From Candidatus Dactylopiibacterium sp. (GTDB lineage Bacteria; Pseudomonadota; Gammaproteobacteria; Burkholderiales; Rhodocyclaceae), in NCBI GenBank assembly GCA_031119555.1, contig JAVHXQ010000040.1, positions 1-33,715 of the forward strand: a stretch of DNA of 33,715 nt, written 5' to 3'. A program made the translations under genes and the position numbers. Of the stretch, positions 24,648 to 32,946 are shown one piece after another. A model generated the notes under the pieces. It was not told the origin of the DNA and did no database searches. It saw only the letters and a program-made list of their open reading frames with translations. Positions within the stretch are counted from its first letter, which is position 1. The number at the start of each line of letters is the position of its first letter.

Positions 24648-24653
24648 ATTCTA
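24648..24653 (-). promoter_or_regulatory. -10 element of the CNNM gene
   Basis: On the minus strand TAGAAT lies about 41 nt before the ATG at 24607, with predicted initiation near 24641. No clear -35 is seen. Confidence 0.4.
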
Positions 24654-24709
24654 CTCTCGCGGCCCCACGCCCCGGCGCGCCGGGCGCGCCAACGGCCGCG
24701 CCCCTGCGC

Positions 24710-25216
24710 TCAGGCGGGGCGGCTCATGAAGACGTGATCGACGTCCTCGCCGGCCAGCGTGGCCGCCGCCGGGATGCGCCCGCATTCGACGAAGCCGAAG
24801 CGCGCGAGCAGGCCCACGCTGCGCGCGTTGCAGCCCAGCAGGATCGCGATCACCGTGCGGAAGCCCCGCGCCCGCGCGGCCTCGAGCGCATGCGCGACGA
24901 GCGCCCTGCCCGCCCCGGCGCCGCGATGCGCGGCCGCCACGTAGTAACTGATCTCGCAACTCGCGGCGAAAGCGCGGCGCCCCTTGCGGTAGGGCGAGAG
25001 CGTGACGTAGCCCTCAATCCCGCCCGCCGCCTCGCGCACGAAGATCGCGTAGGGCTCGGCGTAATCGTCGAACCACGCGCGCCGCGCCTCCACGCTGAAG
25101 GGGTCGAGATCCCCCGTGAAACCGCCTTCGGCGATGGCTTCGTTGTAGATCTCGGTCAGGCGCGCGAGATCCTGCGGGCAGGCACGGCGGATGGGCATGG
25201 GGTCAGGGCGGGTCAT
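24710..25216 (-). CDS. GNAT N-acetyltransferase, phosphinothricin-acetyltransferase-like
   Basis: The 168-aa enzyme transfers an acetyl group from acetyl-CoA to an amine. It shows the PAT/YncA-like pattern: LTEIYNEAI near 20, the ARRAWF segment, GYVTLSPYRKGRRAF near 69, CEISYYV near 87, the acetyl-CoA loop HRGAGAGRALV at 97-107 and a CNARSVGLLARFGFVECG end. The substrate is unknown; relatives act on phosphinothricin, methionine sulfoximine or other small amines. An alternative ATG is at 25198. No strong ribosome site is visible. The 212 bp between this gene and pncB hold no gene that I can support. Confidence 0.85.
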   Translation of the reverse strand: MTRPDPMPIRRACPQDLARLTEIYNEAIAEGGFTGDLDPFSVEARRAWFDDYAEPYAIFVREAAGGIEGYVTLSPYRKGRRAFAASCEISYYVAAAHRGAGAGRALVAHALEAARARGFRTVIAILLGCNARSVGLLARFGFVECGRIPAAATLAGEDVDHVFMSRPA

Positions 25217-25428
25217 GGCAATCGAAGGGTGGCGCGGGCACGAAATGGCGGCATGGCAGCACGTGGCGACACCAGCACGGCCGCCCGCGGCGAGGCGCTG
25301 TCGCGCCGTGGCGGCGTCATTTCGCGCGTGCCTTCCGGCTCGCGGCGTGACGCCTGCGCGGCGGCGTGGCGCGCCGTGCGTGCCGCCAGCGCGATGTCTC
25401 GACGCCCCCCGCCTGTCGTGAACATGCC

Positions 25429-26646
25429 CTAGGCGGGGTGGTTGAACACCTGGCGCAGATAGGCCAGGAAGGTTTCGTCGTCGCACAGCGTCTTGCCCGG
25501 CGCGTCGGAAAGCTTCGCGACCGGCTGCCCGTTGCACGCGGTGATCTTCATGACGATGTTGAGCGGCGTGTGCGGCAGGTCGTTGGTGAGCTGCGTGCCA
25601 ATGCCGAAGCTGGTGTGGATGCGGCCACGGAAATGGCGGTGAAGTGCCAGCGCGCGCTCCACGCTGAGGCCGTCGGAGAACACCAGGCGCTTCATGAGCG
25701 GATCGATGCGCAGGCCACGGTAATGCGCGATCGCCTTCTCGCCCCACGCCACGGGGTCGCCCGAATCGTGGCGCAGGCCGTCGAAGAGCTTGGCGAAATA
25801 GAGGTCGAAGTCGCGCAGGAAGGCGTCCATGCCGACCACGTCGGTGAGGGCCACGCCGAGGTCGCCCCGGAATTCCTGCACCCAGCCTTCGAGCGCGGCC
25901 TTCTGGAAATCGCGCAGGCGGAATCCGAACGACTGGTATGCCTGCAGGTACTCGTGCGCCATCGTGCCGATGGGCGTGAGCCCGAACTTGCGCGCGAGAT
26001 AGACGTTAGAGGTGCCGCGAAAGATGCCGGGCAGCGCCTCGGCGAGCTTGGATACGACCTCTTCCTGCCAGGCCGCGGCGTAGCGCCGGCGCAGACCGAA
26101 ATCGAAGAACACGAAAGGCCAGGCGCTGTCGGGGCCGGCATCGGCGGTGCCGGTGCGCAGCAGCTCGATCTTGGCGGCGAGGCGTTCGCGCCCGGCCTCG
26201 AGCAGGCCGGGCCGCGCGAGGCGGCGGAAGTAGAGCTCGTTGATGATGTAGAGCACGAAGATCTCGAAGCCCATCGCGTGCACGAGCGGGCCGCGCGCCA
26301 CCACGTCGAGCCGTTCGCCCTCGCAGCGCACTTCGATGAAGCGGCGCTGGAAGCGGAACACCGACAGGAAATCGACGAAATCGCTCTTGATGAAGCGCAG
26401 GCTGGAAAGGTAGTCGAGTTCGTCCTGCGCGAAGCTCAGCGCGCACAGGCGGTCGAGCTCGTCCTCCAGGCCCTGCTTGAGTTCGGTGAGCGGAAAGGCC
26501 GGCGTGTTGCGGCACACGAAGCGGTACTCGGCCTGGGCGCCCGGGTTGCTGTGCAGCAGCGCCTGCCACATCGTGAATTTGTAGAGGTCGTTCTCGAGCA
26601 GGCTGCGGACGACGGGCGCGTCTTGCGGCGGCAGGTCGGCGCTCAT
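25429..26646 (-). CDS. pncB: Nicotinate phosphoribosyltransferase
   Basis: The 405-aa cytoplasmic enzyme makes nicotinate mononucleotide from nicotinate and PRPP in the NAD salvage path. The family pattern runs through the whole length: [16 protein letters not shown] at 17-32, [20 protein letters not shown] near 179, [15 protein letters not shown] at 209-223, [14 protein letters not shown] at 227-240 (His231 equivalent to the phosphorylated His of the family), [18 protein letters not shown] and [11 protein letters not shown]. The length fits the family. The start overlaps the nicotinamidase stop (ATGA at 26643-26646), so the two enzymes of successive steps are translationally coupled. Confidence 0.93.
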   Translation of the reverse strand: MSADLPPQDAPVVRSLLENDLYKFTMWQALLHSNPGAQAEYRFVCRNTPAFPLTELKQGLEDELDRLCALSFAQDELDYLSSLRFIKSDFVDFLSVFRFQRRFIEVRCEGERLDVVARGPLVHAMGFEIFVLYIINELYFRRLARPGLLEAGRERLAAKIELLRTGTADAGPDSAWPFVFFDFGLRRRYAAAWQEEVVSKLAEALPGIFRGTSNVYLARKFGLTPIGTMAHEYLQAYQSFGFRLRDFQKAALEGWVQEFRGDLGVALTDVVGMDAFLRDFDLYFAKLFDGLRHDSGDPVAWGEKAIAHYRGLRIDPLMKRLVFSDGLSVERALALHRHFRGRIHTSFGIGTQLTNDLPHTPLNIVMKITACNGQPVAKLSDAPGKTLCDDETFLAYLRQVFNHPA

Positions 26647-27512
26647 GCGGACGCCTGTTCCGCGTCGGGCAGCGCGGCGGCCGCGGCAGCGCGCATGACC
26701 GCCACCCCGGCTTCGCGCATCGCGGCAAGGAACTCCGCCTGCGCGGGCTCGAAGCCGGCCACCGGGCTCATGCAGTCCTCGAGCAGCACGAAGCGCGCGC
26801 GCACGTCGCGCGGGCTGAACGCGACGAGGTGTTCCACGGTGGCCCTGACGCAGTGGCTGCCCGCTTCGCCCGCGATGACGACGCGCGCGGCGCCGGCCAC
26901 GAAGTCGAGCAGCGCCTCGTTGCGCGCGGTGGCGGGATCGGCCGGATCGGGCACCTCGGCCATGACCGCGCTGTAGTGCTCGGTCCACGGATTGAGCCCC
27001 TTGAGGACGTGCTGCGTGGCGCGCAGGCGCAGCGCCTCCCAGCGCTGGCACGCGGCGAAGACGGCGCCATGCACGCCGTGCCCCCAGCTGCCCAGCTCGC
27101 AATGCGCGGGCCACACCCTGTGCGTGTAGCGCCCCGTGGCCTCCAGCGTGCCGAGGTAGGCCAGCACCCGTTCCCGCGCGTGGGCGGCTCGCGGCAGCCA
27201 ATGCCCGGCGCGCACGTCGGCGGCGTGGATCGGCGTGAAGGGTGGCGGCGCCATGCCGCTGGCATCGCACCAGAAGGCCGGATGGCCGATGTCGAAGTGG
27301 TGGTGCGAATCGAGCGTGAGGCAGATCGCGTCGAGGCGCGCGGCCTGGGTGTCGATGAAGCCGGCCAGGCGCAGCATGTCGTCGTGCGCGCCGGCCACCG
27401 GCAGCGCGGGAAGCAGGCGCTGACCATCGCGGACGGGGCAGGCTGCCTCGGGCAGATCGCAGAAATCGTTCTGCGCATCGATGATGAGCAGATGGGTGCC
27501 GGCTCGCGCCAT
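26643..27512 (-). CDS. pncA: Nicotinamidase (isochorismatase family)
   Basis: The 289-aa cytoplasmic enzyme hydrolyses nicotinamide to nicotinate, the step before PncB. The catalytic triad fits the cysteine hydrolase family: Asp12 in LIIDAQNDF, Lys171 in VLKG and Cys221 in GSHCVRAT. Metal-binding residues are likely in the [14 protein letters not shown] (68-81) and [11 protein letters not shown] (134-144) segments. It is longer than the usual 190-215 aa, with an insert between residues 80 and 130 and an Ala-rich tail. AGGAG lies 7 nt before the ATG. A promoter stands at 27560-27589. The call rests on motif and context, since pncB overlaps it. Confidence 0.88.
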   Translation of the reverse strand: MARAGTHLLIIDAQNDFCDLPEAACPVRDGQRLLPALPVAGAHDDMLRLAGFIDTQAARLDAICLTLDSHHHFDIGHPAFWCDASGMAPPPFTPIHAADVRAGHWLPRAAHARERVLAYLGTLEATGRYTHRVWPAHCELGSWGHGVHGAVFAACQRWEALRLRATQHVLKGLNPWTEHYSAVMAEVPDPADPATARNEALLDFVAGAARVVIAGEAGSHCVRATVEHLVAFSPRDVRARFVLLEDCMSPVAGFEPAQAEFLAAMREAGVAVMRAAAAAALPDAEQASA

Positions 27513-27559
27513 GCGGGTCTCCTGGTGCGGCACGCCGGGCCGGCGGGCGCGAGCGTCCG

Positions 27560-27589
27560 ACTCTACGCCGGCGCGCGCCATCGGGGCAA
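27560..27589 (-). promoter_or_regulatory. Promoter of the nicotinamidase-pncB operon
   Basis: On the minus strand TTGCCC (27589-27584), 18 bp, then TAGAGT (27565-27560) make a fair sigma-70 promoter. Initiation near 27553 gives a leader of about 41 nt. Confidence 0.5.
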
Positions 27590-27680
27590 GTCGCACCCGG
27601 CCGGCCGGCTCGCGCGTGCAAAGCAAATGATCCGTGGCGCAAAACACGGCCGGCGCGCCGCGCGCGATAATCAGACGTCG

Positions 27681-27709
27681 TTGCAAATGCGAACCACTAC
27701 CAATACCAT
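27681..27709 (+). promoter_or_regulatory. Promoter with Fur-box-like operator for the siderophore importer
   Basis: TTGCAA (27681-27686), 17 bp, TACCAT (27704-27709) form a plausible promoter. Inside it, 27683-27701 matches the 19-bp Fur consensus at 12 of 19 positions by my count, so bound Fur would block the -35 to -10 region. Iron repression is inferred from this match and from the operon content. Confidence 0.5.
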
Positions 27710-27880
27710 GGGGCGCCCCGCGTGGGGCGGCTTGCCCGCCCGGGCCCGCCGGACACCTTCCGCCAGGCCAGGCGTGCCCGGACGGCGGCGCGGCACCGCC
27801 CTGCTCCGGCATGAACCCGCAGCACGCCGCGGCGCCGCATGCCGTTTGACCTCCGCAGACCCGAAGACCAAGGAATTCCC
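27710..27880 (+). other. GC-rich leader of the siderophore importer operon
   Basis: If transcription starts near 27716, the leader is about 165 nt. It is rich in short inverted GC runs and looks structured, but I could not match it to a known riboswitch; no cobalamin box is visible. I see no convincing gene in it. Confidence 0.3.
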
Positions 27881-28786
27881 ATGTCCCTCCTGCATCGCCT
27901 GATTCCGACCCTGTTGCTGGCCGGCTTCGCCGCGGGCATCTCCGCCGCGCCGCTGACCATCCGCCACGCCAGCGGCACGACCGAACTCAAGGAGCGTCCG
28001 CAGAAAGTGCTCGTCTACGACCTGGGCGCGCTGGACACGCTGGACGCGCTGGGGGTGAAGGTGGCGGGCGTTCCCGCCGCGCACATGCCGCCCGCGCTCA
28101 AGCGCTACGAGGGCAAGGAATTCCCCAAGATCGGCTCGCTGTTCGACCCCGACTACGAAGCCGTGGCGGCCGCCGCGCCGGACCTCATCATCGTGGGGAG
28201 CCGCGCGCGCGCCAAGTTCGCCGAGCTTTCACGCATCGCGCCGGTCATCGACGTGACGCCCGACGCCAAGGACTATCTGGGCTCCACCGAGCGCAACGCG
28301 CGCCTGCTGGGCCAGCTCTTCGGCAAGGAGGCCGAGGTGGAGCGCCGCCTCCGGCAGCTCGAAGTCTCGAGCGCCGCGCTCAAGGCGCGCGCCTCGAAAG
28401 CCGGCAACGCGCTGATCGTGCTGACCACGGGCGGCAAGATCAGCGCCTACGGCCCGGGTTCGCGCTTCGGTGCGATCCACGACCAGTTCGGCATGCCGCC
28501 GGCCGACACCTCGCTCAAGCCCTCCACGCACGGCCAGGCCGTGTCCTACGAGTACATCCTCAAGATCAACCCCGACTGGCTGTTCGTCGTCGACCGCGAT
28601 TCCGCCATCGGCAACCAGGGCCGCGCGGCCGCGCAACTGCTGGACAACCCCGTCGTGGCGCGCACCCGGGCCTGGCAGAGCAAGCACGTGATCTATCTCG
28701 ACCCGGCCGCGATCTATCTCACGAGCGGCGGCCTGCGCTCCGAGCAGGCCATCGTGGACGCGGTGGCCAGGGCCTTCGCGAACTGA
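27881..28786 (+). CDS. Siderophore ABC transporter substrate-binding protein (CeuE/YclQ-like)
   Basis: The 301-aa periplasmic protein captures an iron-siderophore. It has a Sec signal peptide (hydrophobic residues 7-20, cleavage near 23) without a lipobox Cys, so it is soluble. It matches the FatB/CeuE/YclQ branch: YDLGALDTLDALGVKVAGVP at 46-65, GSLFDPDYEAV, and APDLIIVGSRA. His217 in STHGQAVS and Tyr279 in AIYLTSGG align from memory with the His and Tyr that coordinate iron directly in Campylobacter CeuE, suggesting a catecholate (bis- or tris-) ligand with open coordination sites. AAGGA precedes the ATG by 9 nt. It is the first gene of a four-gene operon. Confidence 0.9.
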   Translation: MSLLHRLIPTLLLAGFAAGISAAPLTIRHASGTTELKERPQKVLVYDLGALDTLDALGVKVAGVPAAHMPPALKRYEGKEFPKIGSLFDPDYEAVAAAAPDLIIVGSRARAKFAELSRIAPVIDVTPDAKDYLGSTERNARLLGQLFGKEAEVERRLRQLEVSSAALKARASKAGNALIVLTTGGKISAYGPGSRFGAIHDQFGMPPADTSLKPSTHGQAVSYEYILKINPDWLFVVDRDSAIGNQGRAAAQLLDNPVVARTRAWQSKHVIYLDPAAIYLTSGGLRSEQAIVDAVARAFAN

Positions 28787-28844
28787 GCGCCTGAACCGCC
28801 CCGGCACCCCGGGCTCCCGCCGGCCGGCCGCGTGCCGGTCCGCG

Positions 28845-28875
28845 CACGGCGAAGCCCGCGCCGGACTTCGCCGTG
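28845..28875 (+). repeat. Stable intercistronic hairpin after the binding-protein gene
   Basis: A perfect 10-bp stem CACGGCGAAG / CTTCGCCGTG with an 11-nt loop lies in the 112-bp gap between the binding-protein and first permease genes. There is no T-run, so it is unlikely to terminate fully. As in other importer operons it may protect the upstream mRNA from 3' decay and so raise the amount of binding protein over permease (inference). Confidence 0.5.
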
Positions 28876-28898
28876 ACGGCCTTCCTCTCCACCTTCCG

Positions 28899-29861
28899 AT
28901 GCGTGCGTTCCTGATTCTCGTCGTCTTCCTGCTGCTGGCCGCGCTGGCCAGCCTGCTCGTCGGTGCCGCCGACTTCCCGCTCTCGCTCTCCGGCGGCCCC
29001 GGCGAATTCGAAAGCCGCCTCGCGCTGCTGTGGACGAGCCGCGTGCCGCGCACCCTGGCCTTGCTCTTCGCGGGCGCCGCGATGGCCGTGAGCGGGCTGA
29101 TCCTGCAGATGCTGCTGCGCAACCGCTTCGTCGAGCCCACCATGGTGGGCACCGTCGAAGGCGCGACCCTGGGCGTGCTGCTGGTGATCCTGCTCGCCCC
29201 CGACCTGCCCGTGATGGGCCGCATGCTCGTCGCCACGGCCTGCGCGCTGGGCGTCACGGCACTGTTCATGACCCTCCTCGCGCGGCTGCCGCTGCGCTCC
29301 ATCCTGATCGTGCCGCTGACGGGAATCATCCTGTCCGGCATCGTGGATGCGGCCACCACCTTCCTGGCCTACCGCTTCGAGTTGCAGCAGGCGCTCGCGG
29401 CCTGGCGCATGGGCGACTTCGCGCAGGTGCTCGCGGGGCGCTGGGAGCTTCTCTGGGTCGCGTTCGCGCTCACGCTGCTGGCCTGCTTCACGGCCGACCG
29501 CTTCACGATCGCCGGCCTCGGGCGCGACACCGCCACGAGCCTGGGCCTGAACCATCGCCGCGTCACGGCCTTCGGCCTCCTGATCGTGTCGGCTGCTTCG
29601 TCCAGCGTGGTCGTCACGGTGGGCATCATCCCCTTCATCGGCCTCGTCGTGCCCAATCTCGTGAGTCTCGCCTGCGGCGACAACGGGCGCCGCGCGGTGC
29701 CGCTCGTGGCCCTCGCGGGCGCATTGCTGACGCTGGTCTGCGACGTGATCGGGCGGCTCGTGATCCACCCCTTCGAAGTGCCCATCGGCGTCATCATCGG
29801 CATCGTGGGCGGGGTGATCTTCCTGTGGCTGCTGCTGCGCGAACGCGCGAGGGTGGGCTGA
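28899..29861 (+). CDS. Iron-siderophore ABC permease (CeuB/YclN-like, FecCD family)
   Basis: The 320-aa inner-membrane permease belongs to the FecCD family, with about nine hydrophobic segments. Family signatures are RVPRTLALLFAGAAMAVSG near residue 48, LQMLLRNRFVEPTMVGTVEGA near 68 (core NRFVEPTMVG), LGRDTATSLGLNHRRV near 206 and the ATPase-coupling loop GIIPFIGLVVPNLV near 246. With the next gene it forms the heterodimeric channel. The start has no good ribosome site. It ends in TGAGATG, one base before the second permease. Confidence 0.9.
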   Translation: MRAFLILVVFLLLAALASLLVGAADFPLSLSGGPGEFESRLALLWTSRVPRTLALLFAGAAMAVSGLILQMLLRNRFVEPTMVGTVEGATLGVLLVILLAPDLPVMGRMLVATACALGVTALFMTLLARLPLRSILIVPLTGIILSGIVDAATTFLAYRFELQQALAAWRMGDFAQVLAGRWELLWVAFALTLLACFTADRFTIAGLGRDTATSLGLNHRRVTAFGLLIVSAASSSVVVTVGIIPFIGLVVPNLVSLACGDNGRRAVPLVALAGALLTLVCDVIGRLVIHPFEVPIGVIIGIVGGVIFLWLLLRERARVG

Positions 29862-29862
29862 G

Positions 29863-30831
29863 ATGGGCGCGGCCACCTTCTTCGGCACGCCACGTCGCGC
29901 GCTGCTGACCCTGGCAGCGCTCGCGCTGCTCGCCGGCGTGGTGTTCATGACGGCGGGCGTGCGCGGCAACTGGGGGTTCGTGCTCGGCTTCCGCGGCACC
30001 AAGCTTGCCGTCATCTGCCTCGTCGCCCATGCCATCGCCATGTCGACGGTGCTGTTCCAGACGATCACCGGCAACCGCATCCTGACGCCCTCCATCATGG
30101 GCTTCGACGCCCTCTTCCGCCTGGTCCAGACCGGGCTCTTCTATCTGTTCGGCACGCTGTTCGTGACGGGGCTGCCGCCCTACGCGCTGTTCGCGGTGCA
30201 GACCGTGGCCATGATGCTGTTCGCCGCCCTGCTCTACGGACGGCTCTTCACGGGCAGCGGCGCCAGCCTGCACCTCATGCTGCTGGTGGGCATCGTGCTG
30301 GGCACGCTGTTCCGCGCGCTCACGACCTTCCTGCACGGCATCATCGATCCGGATGCCTTCCTGGTGCTGCAGGACCAGCTCTTCGCCAATTTCAACCGCG
30401 CCAGCAGCCCGCTGCTGGGCACGGCGAGCGCGGTCATCCTGTGCGCCAGCCTCGCCGGCCTGTGGCAGCTGAGGCGTTTCGACGTGCTCGCGCTGGGCCG
30501 CGAGCAGGCCGTGAACCTGGGGCTGGACCACCGCCGCGCGGTGTTCGGCGTGCTGGCGCTGATCTCGCTGCTGGTGTCGGTATCCACCGCGCTCGTCGGC
30601 CCGGTGACCTTCTTCGGCCTGCTGGTGGCGAATCTGGCCTACCGCCTGATGCCCTCGCACCGCCACTGCCACGTGCTGCCGGCGGCCTCGCTGCTTGCGA
30701 TCGCCACGCTGGTGGGCGGGCAGTTCGCGCTCGAACGCATCTTCTCCTTCGGCACCGCGCTCTCGATCATCATCGAATTCGCGGGCGGCCTTCTCTTCCT
30801 CGTCCTGCTGCTGCGGGGAGCGACCCGATGA
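29863..30831 (+). CDS. Iron-siderophore ABC permease (CeuC/YclO-like, FecCD family)
   Basis: The 322-aa inner-membrane permease is the second channel half. Hydrophobic segments run throughout; family marks are VLFQTITGNRILTPSIMGFDAL near 63 (core TGNRILTPSIMG), LGREQAVNLGLDHRRAVFG near 210 and the coupling loop VGPVTFFGLLVANLAYR near 246. The pair of different permeases, rather than a fused or single one, is the CeuBC/YclNO arrangement. The stop overlaps the ATPase start (ATGA), so the unit is translationally coupled. Confidence 0.9.
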   Translation: MGAATFFGTPRRALLTLAALALLAGVVFMTAGVRGNWGFVLGFRGTKLAVICLVAHAIAMSTVLFQTITGNRILTPSIMGFDALFRLVQTGLFYLFGTLFVTGLPPYALFAVQTVAMMLFAALLYGRLFTGSGASLHLMLLVGIVLGTLFRALTTFLHGIIDPDAFLVLQDQLFANFNRASSPLLGTASAVILCASLAGLWQLRRFDVLALGREQAVNLGLDHRRAVFGVLALISLLVSVSTALVGPVTFFGLLVANLAYRLMPSHRHCHVLPAASLLAIATLVGGQFALERIFSFGTALSIIIEFAGGLLFLVLLLRGATR

Positions 30832-31610
30832 TAGAAATCTCCGGCCTCACCAAGACCTACGGCACCACGCGCGTCGTGGACAACGTGTCGCTGCGCATTC
30901 CGCGCGGCGGCGTGACGTCCATCATCGGCCCCAACGGCGCGGGCAAGTCGACGCTGCTGGCAATGAGCGCGCGGCTGCTCGAGCCCGATGCCGGCGAGGT
31001 CACGCTGGACGGCCTGGCCGTGCGCGAATCGGGCGGCGAGACGCTTGCCCGCCGCCTGGCGATCCTGCGCCAGGACAACCACATGACGATGCGCCTGACC
31101 GTGCGCGACCTCGTGAGCTTCGGCCGCTACCCGCACAGCCGGGGCCGGCTCGGCGCGGAGGACCAGCGCAAGATCGGCGAAGCGCTGGCCTACCTCGATC
31201 TCTGCGGGCTGGAAACGCGCTTCCTAGACCAGCTCTCGGGCGGCCAGCGCCAGCGTGCCTACATCGCCATGGTGCTCGCGCAGGACACCGACTACGTGCT
31301 GCTCGACGAACCCCTCAACAACCTGGACCTGCGGCATGCCTCGCTCATGATGCGCCTCCTGCGCCGGCTCGCCGACGAGCTCGGCAAGACCGTGGTGGTG
31401 GTCATGCACGACATCAATTTCGCCGCCGCGTGGTCCGACCGCATCGTCGCGATGAAGGACGGCCGCGTCGTGGCCGACGGCGTGCCCGACACGCTGATGC
31501 AGCCCGCGACGCTGGCCGCGATCTACGACATGGACATGCCCGTCGAGGCACTGCATGGCCGCCGCGCCGGCCTCTACTGGCTCGCGCCGCGGGTGCCGGG
31601 CGGAAACTGA
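30828..31610 (+). CDS. Iron-siderophore ABC ATPase (CeuD/YclP-like)
   Basis: The 260-aa cytoplasmic ATPase drives the importer. Motifs: Walker A GPNGAGKST near residue 35, Q-loop in ILRQDNHMT, signature LSGGQRQR near 137, Walker B YVLLDEPLNNLDL and the H-loop in VVVMHDINFAAAW. The Asn pair in the D-loop region (NNLD) and short C-terminus are typical of the FepC/YclP group. The ATG at 30828 overlaps the permease stop. No terminator hairpin with a T-run follows, only a weak GGGG/CCCC hairpin near 31660. Confidence 0.92.
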   Translation: MIEISGLTKTYGTTRVVDNVSLRIPRGGVTSIIGPNGAGKSTLLAMSARLLEPDAGEVTLDGLAVRESGGETLARRLAILRQDNHMTMRLTVRDLVSFGRYPHSRGRLGAEDQRKIGEALAYLDLCGLETRFLDQLSGGQRQRAYIAMVLAQDTDYVLLDEPLNNLDLRHASLMMRLLRRLADELGKTVVVVMHDINFAAAWSDRIVAMKDGRVVADGVPDTLMQPATLAAIYDMDMPVEALHGRRAGLYWLAPRVPGGN

Positions 31611-31725
31611 TACATCTTCTTTACCCTTCCTTACGATTCGACGGCTGCGTTTTACGGGGCCATCCCCAATAATCGGCCGCTCATTCCCCAACACGGCGCG
31701 CCGCCGGGCGCGATCGTCCAAGCAC

Positions 31726-32934
31726 ATGGCTTCCCACACGAAAAGCTGGCTGCGCCCGCGCAACATCGTTCTCGCGATCCTCGCCCTGGCCGTGATCGCC
31801 TTCATCGCCTACAAGGTCTTCGCGCCGCCGCCGCCGCCCAACTACCTCACCGCGCCGGCCCGCACCGGCTCGATCGAGGAGACCGTGCTGGCCACCGGCG
31901 CCGTGCAGGCCAACAAGCTCGTCGCGGTCGGCTCGCAGGCCTCGGGGCAGATCCGCTCGCTCAAGGTGGCGCTGGGCGACAAGGTCAGGAAGGGCGACCT
32001 CATCGCCGAGATCGATTCGCTGACCCAGCAGAACAGCCTGCGTAACGCCGAGGCCGCGCTCGCCAGCGCGCGCGCGCAGCTCACGGCGCGCCAGGCCACG
32101 CTGCAGCAGAGCGAGCTGGCCTACCGGCGCGCGCGCGATCTGCTCGCGCAGGACGCCGGTTCGCGCGAAACGCTGGAGACCGCCGAAGCCGCCTGGCGCA
32201 GCGCCCAGGCCGACATCAAGGTCAGCGAGGCGCAGATCGAGCAGGCGCGCATCACCGCCGACACGGCGCGCCTGAACATCGGCTACACGCGCATCGTGGC
32301 GCCGATGGACGGCACCGTGGTCGCGATCCTCAACGAGGAAGGCACGACCGTGAACGCCAACCAGAGCACGCCCTCCATCATCAAGCTCGCACGCATGGAC
32401 ACCGTCACCGTCAAGGCGCAGATCTCGGAGGCCGACGTGACGCGCGTCAAGCCGGGCCAGAAGGTGTATTTCACGATCCTCGGCGAACCCGACCACCGCT
32501 ACGAGACCACGCTGCGCGCGGTCGAGCCCGCGCCCGACTCGATCAGCTCCACGACCACCACCACCACGACCAGCACCACGTCGACGAGCACCGCGATCTA
32601 TTACAACGGCCTGCTCGACGTGCCCAACCCCGACGACCGCCTGCGCATCTCGATGACCACCCAGGTCAACATCGTGCTCGCCGAAGCGCCGCGCGCGCTC
32701 GTGATTCCCTCCGTCGCACTCGGCGAACGGGGCCGCGACGGGCTCTACGAAGTCCGCGTGCTCGATGCGCAGGGCCGGGTCAGCGCTCACCGCGTGAAGA
32801 TCGGCCTGAACAACAACACGTCCGCCCAGGTGCTCGAGGGCCTGGGCGAAGGCGACGAGGTCGTGCTCGGCGAGGCCGCCGCGAACGCGCAGCCCGTCGA
32901 CAACAGCCGCCGCATGCGTCCGCCGCGCTTCTGA
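31726..32934 (+). CDS. macA: MacA-like periplasmic adaptor of a tripartite efflux system
   Basis: The 402-aa membrane-fusion protein links an ABC exporter to an outer-membrane channel. It has an N-terminal membrane anchor (residues 14-32), a lipoyl half (TGAVQANKLVAVGSQASGQI near 57), a long helical hairpin (about 95-180), the second lipoyl half (YTRIVAPMDGTVVAI), a beta-barrel, and a membrane-proximal domain. A Ser/Thr run at about residues 274-290, before IYYNGLLDVPN, is characteristic of MacA homologues. I chose the ATG at 31726 because the anchor starts there; upstream in-frame residues do not resemble the family. macB follows 12 bp later. AATAAT near 31670 is a possible -10. Confidence 0.92.
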   Translation: MASHTKSWLRPRNIVLAILALAVIAFIAYKVFAPPPPPNYLTAPARTGSIEETVLATGAVQANKLVAVGSQASGQIRSLKVALGDKVRKGDLIAEIDSLTQQNSLRNAEAALASARAQLTARQATLQQSELAYRRARDLLAQDAGSRETLETAEAAWRSAQADIKVSEAQIEQARITADTARLNIGYTRIVAPMDGTVVAILNEEGTTVNANQSTPSIIKLARMDTVTVKAQISEADVTRVKPGQKVYFTILGEPDHRYETTLRAVEPAPDSISSTTTTTTTSTTSTSTAIYYNGLLDVPNPDDRLRISMTTQVNIVLAEAPRALVIPSVALGERGRDGLYEVRVLDAQGRVSAHRVKIGLNNNTSAQVLEGLGEGDEVVLGEAAANAQPVDNSRRMRPPRF

Positions 32935-32946
32935 CGGAGCACGGCC

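Noticed and set aside
25213-25425. A 70-codon minus-strand frame between pncB and the acetyltransferase
   Set aside because: Basic, Ala/Arg/Pro-rich composition, no ribosome site and no motif; it looks like a chance frame in GC-rich spacer DNA.
27710-27880. A cobalamin or other riboswitch in the leader of the importer operon
   Set aside because: No conserved box of a known class was visible and the transporter looks like a siderophore, not a vitamin B12, system.
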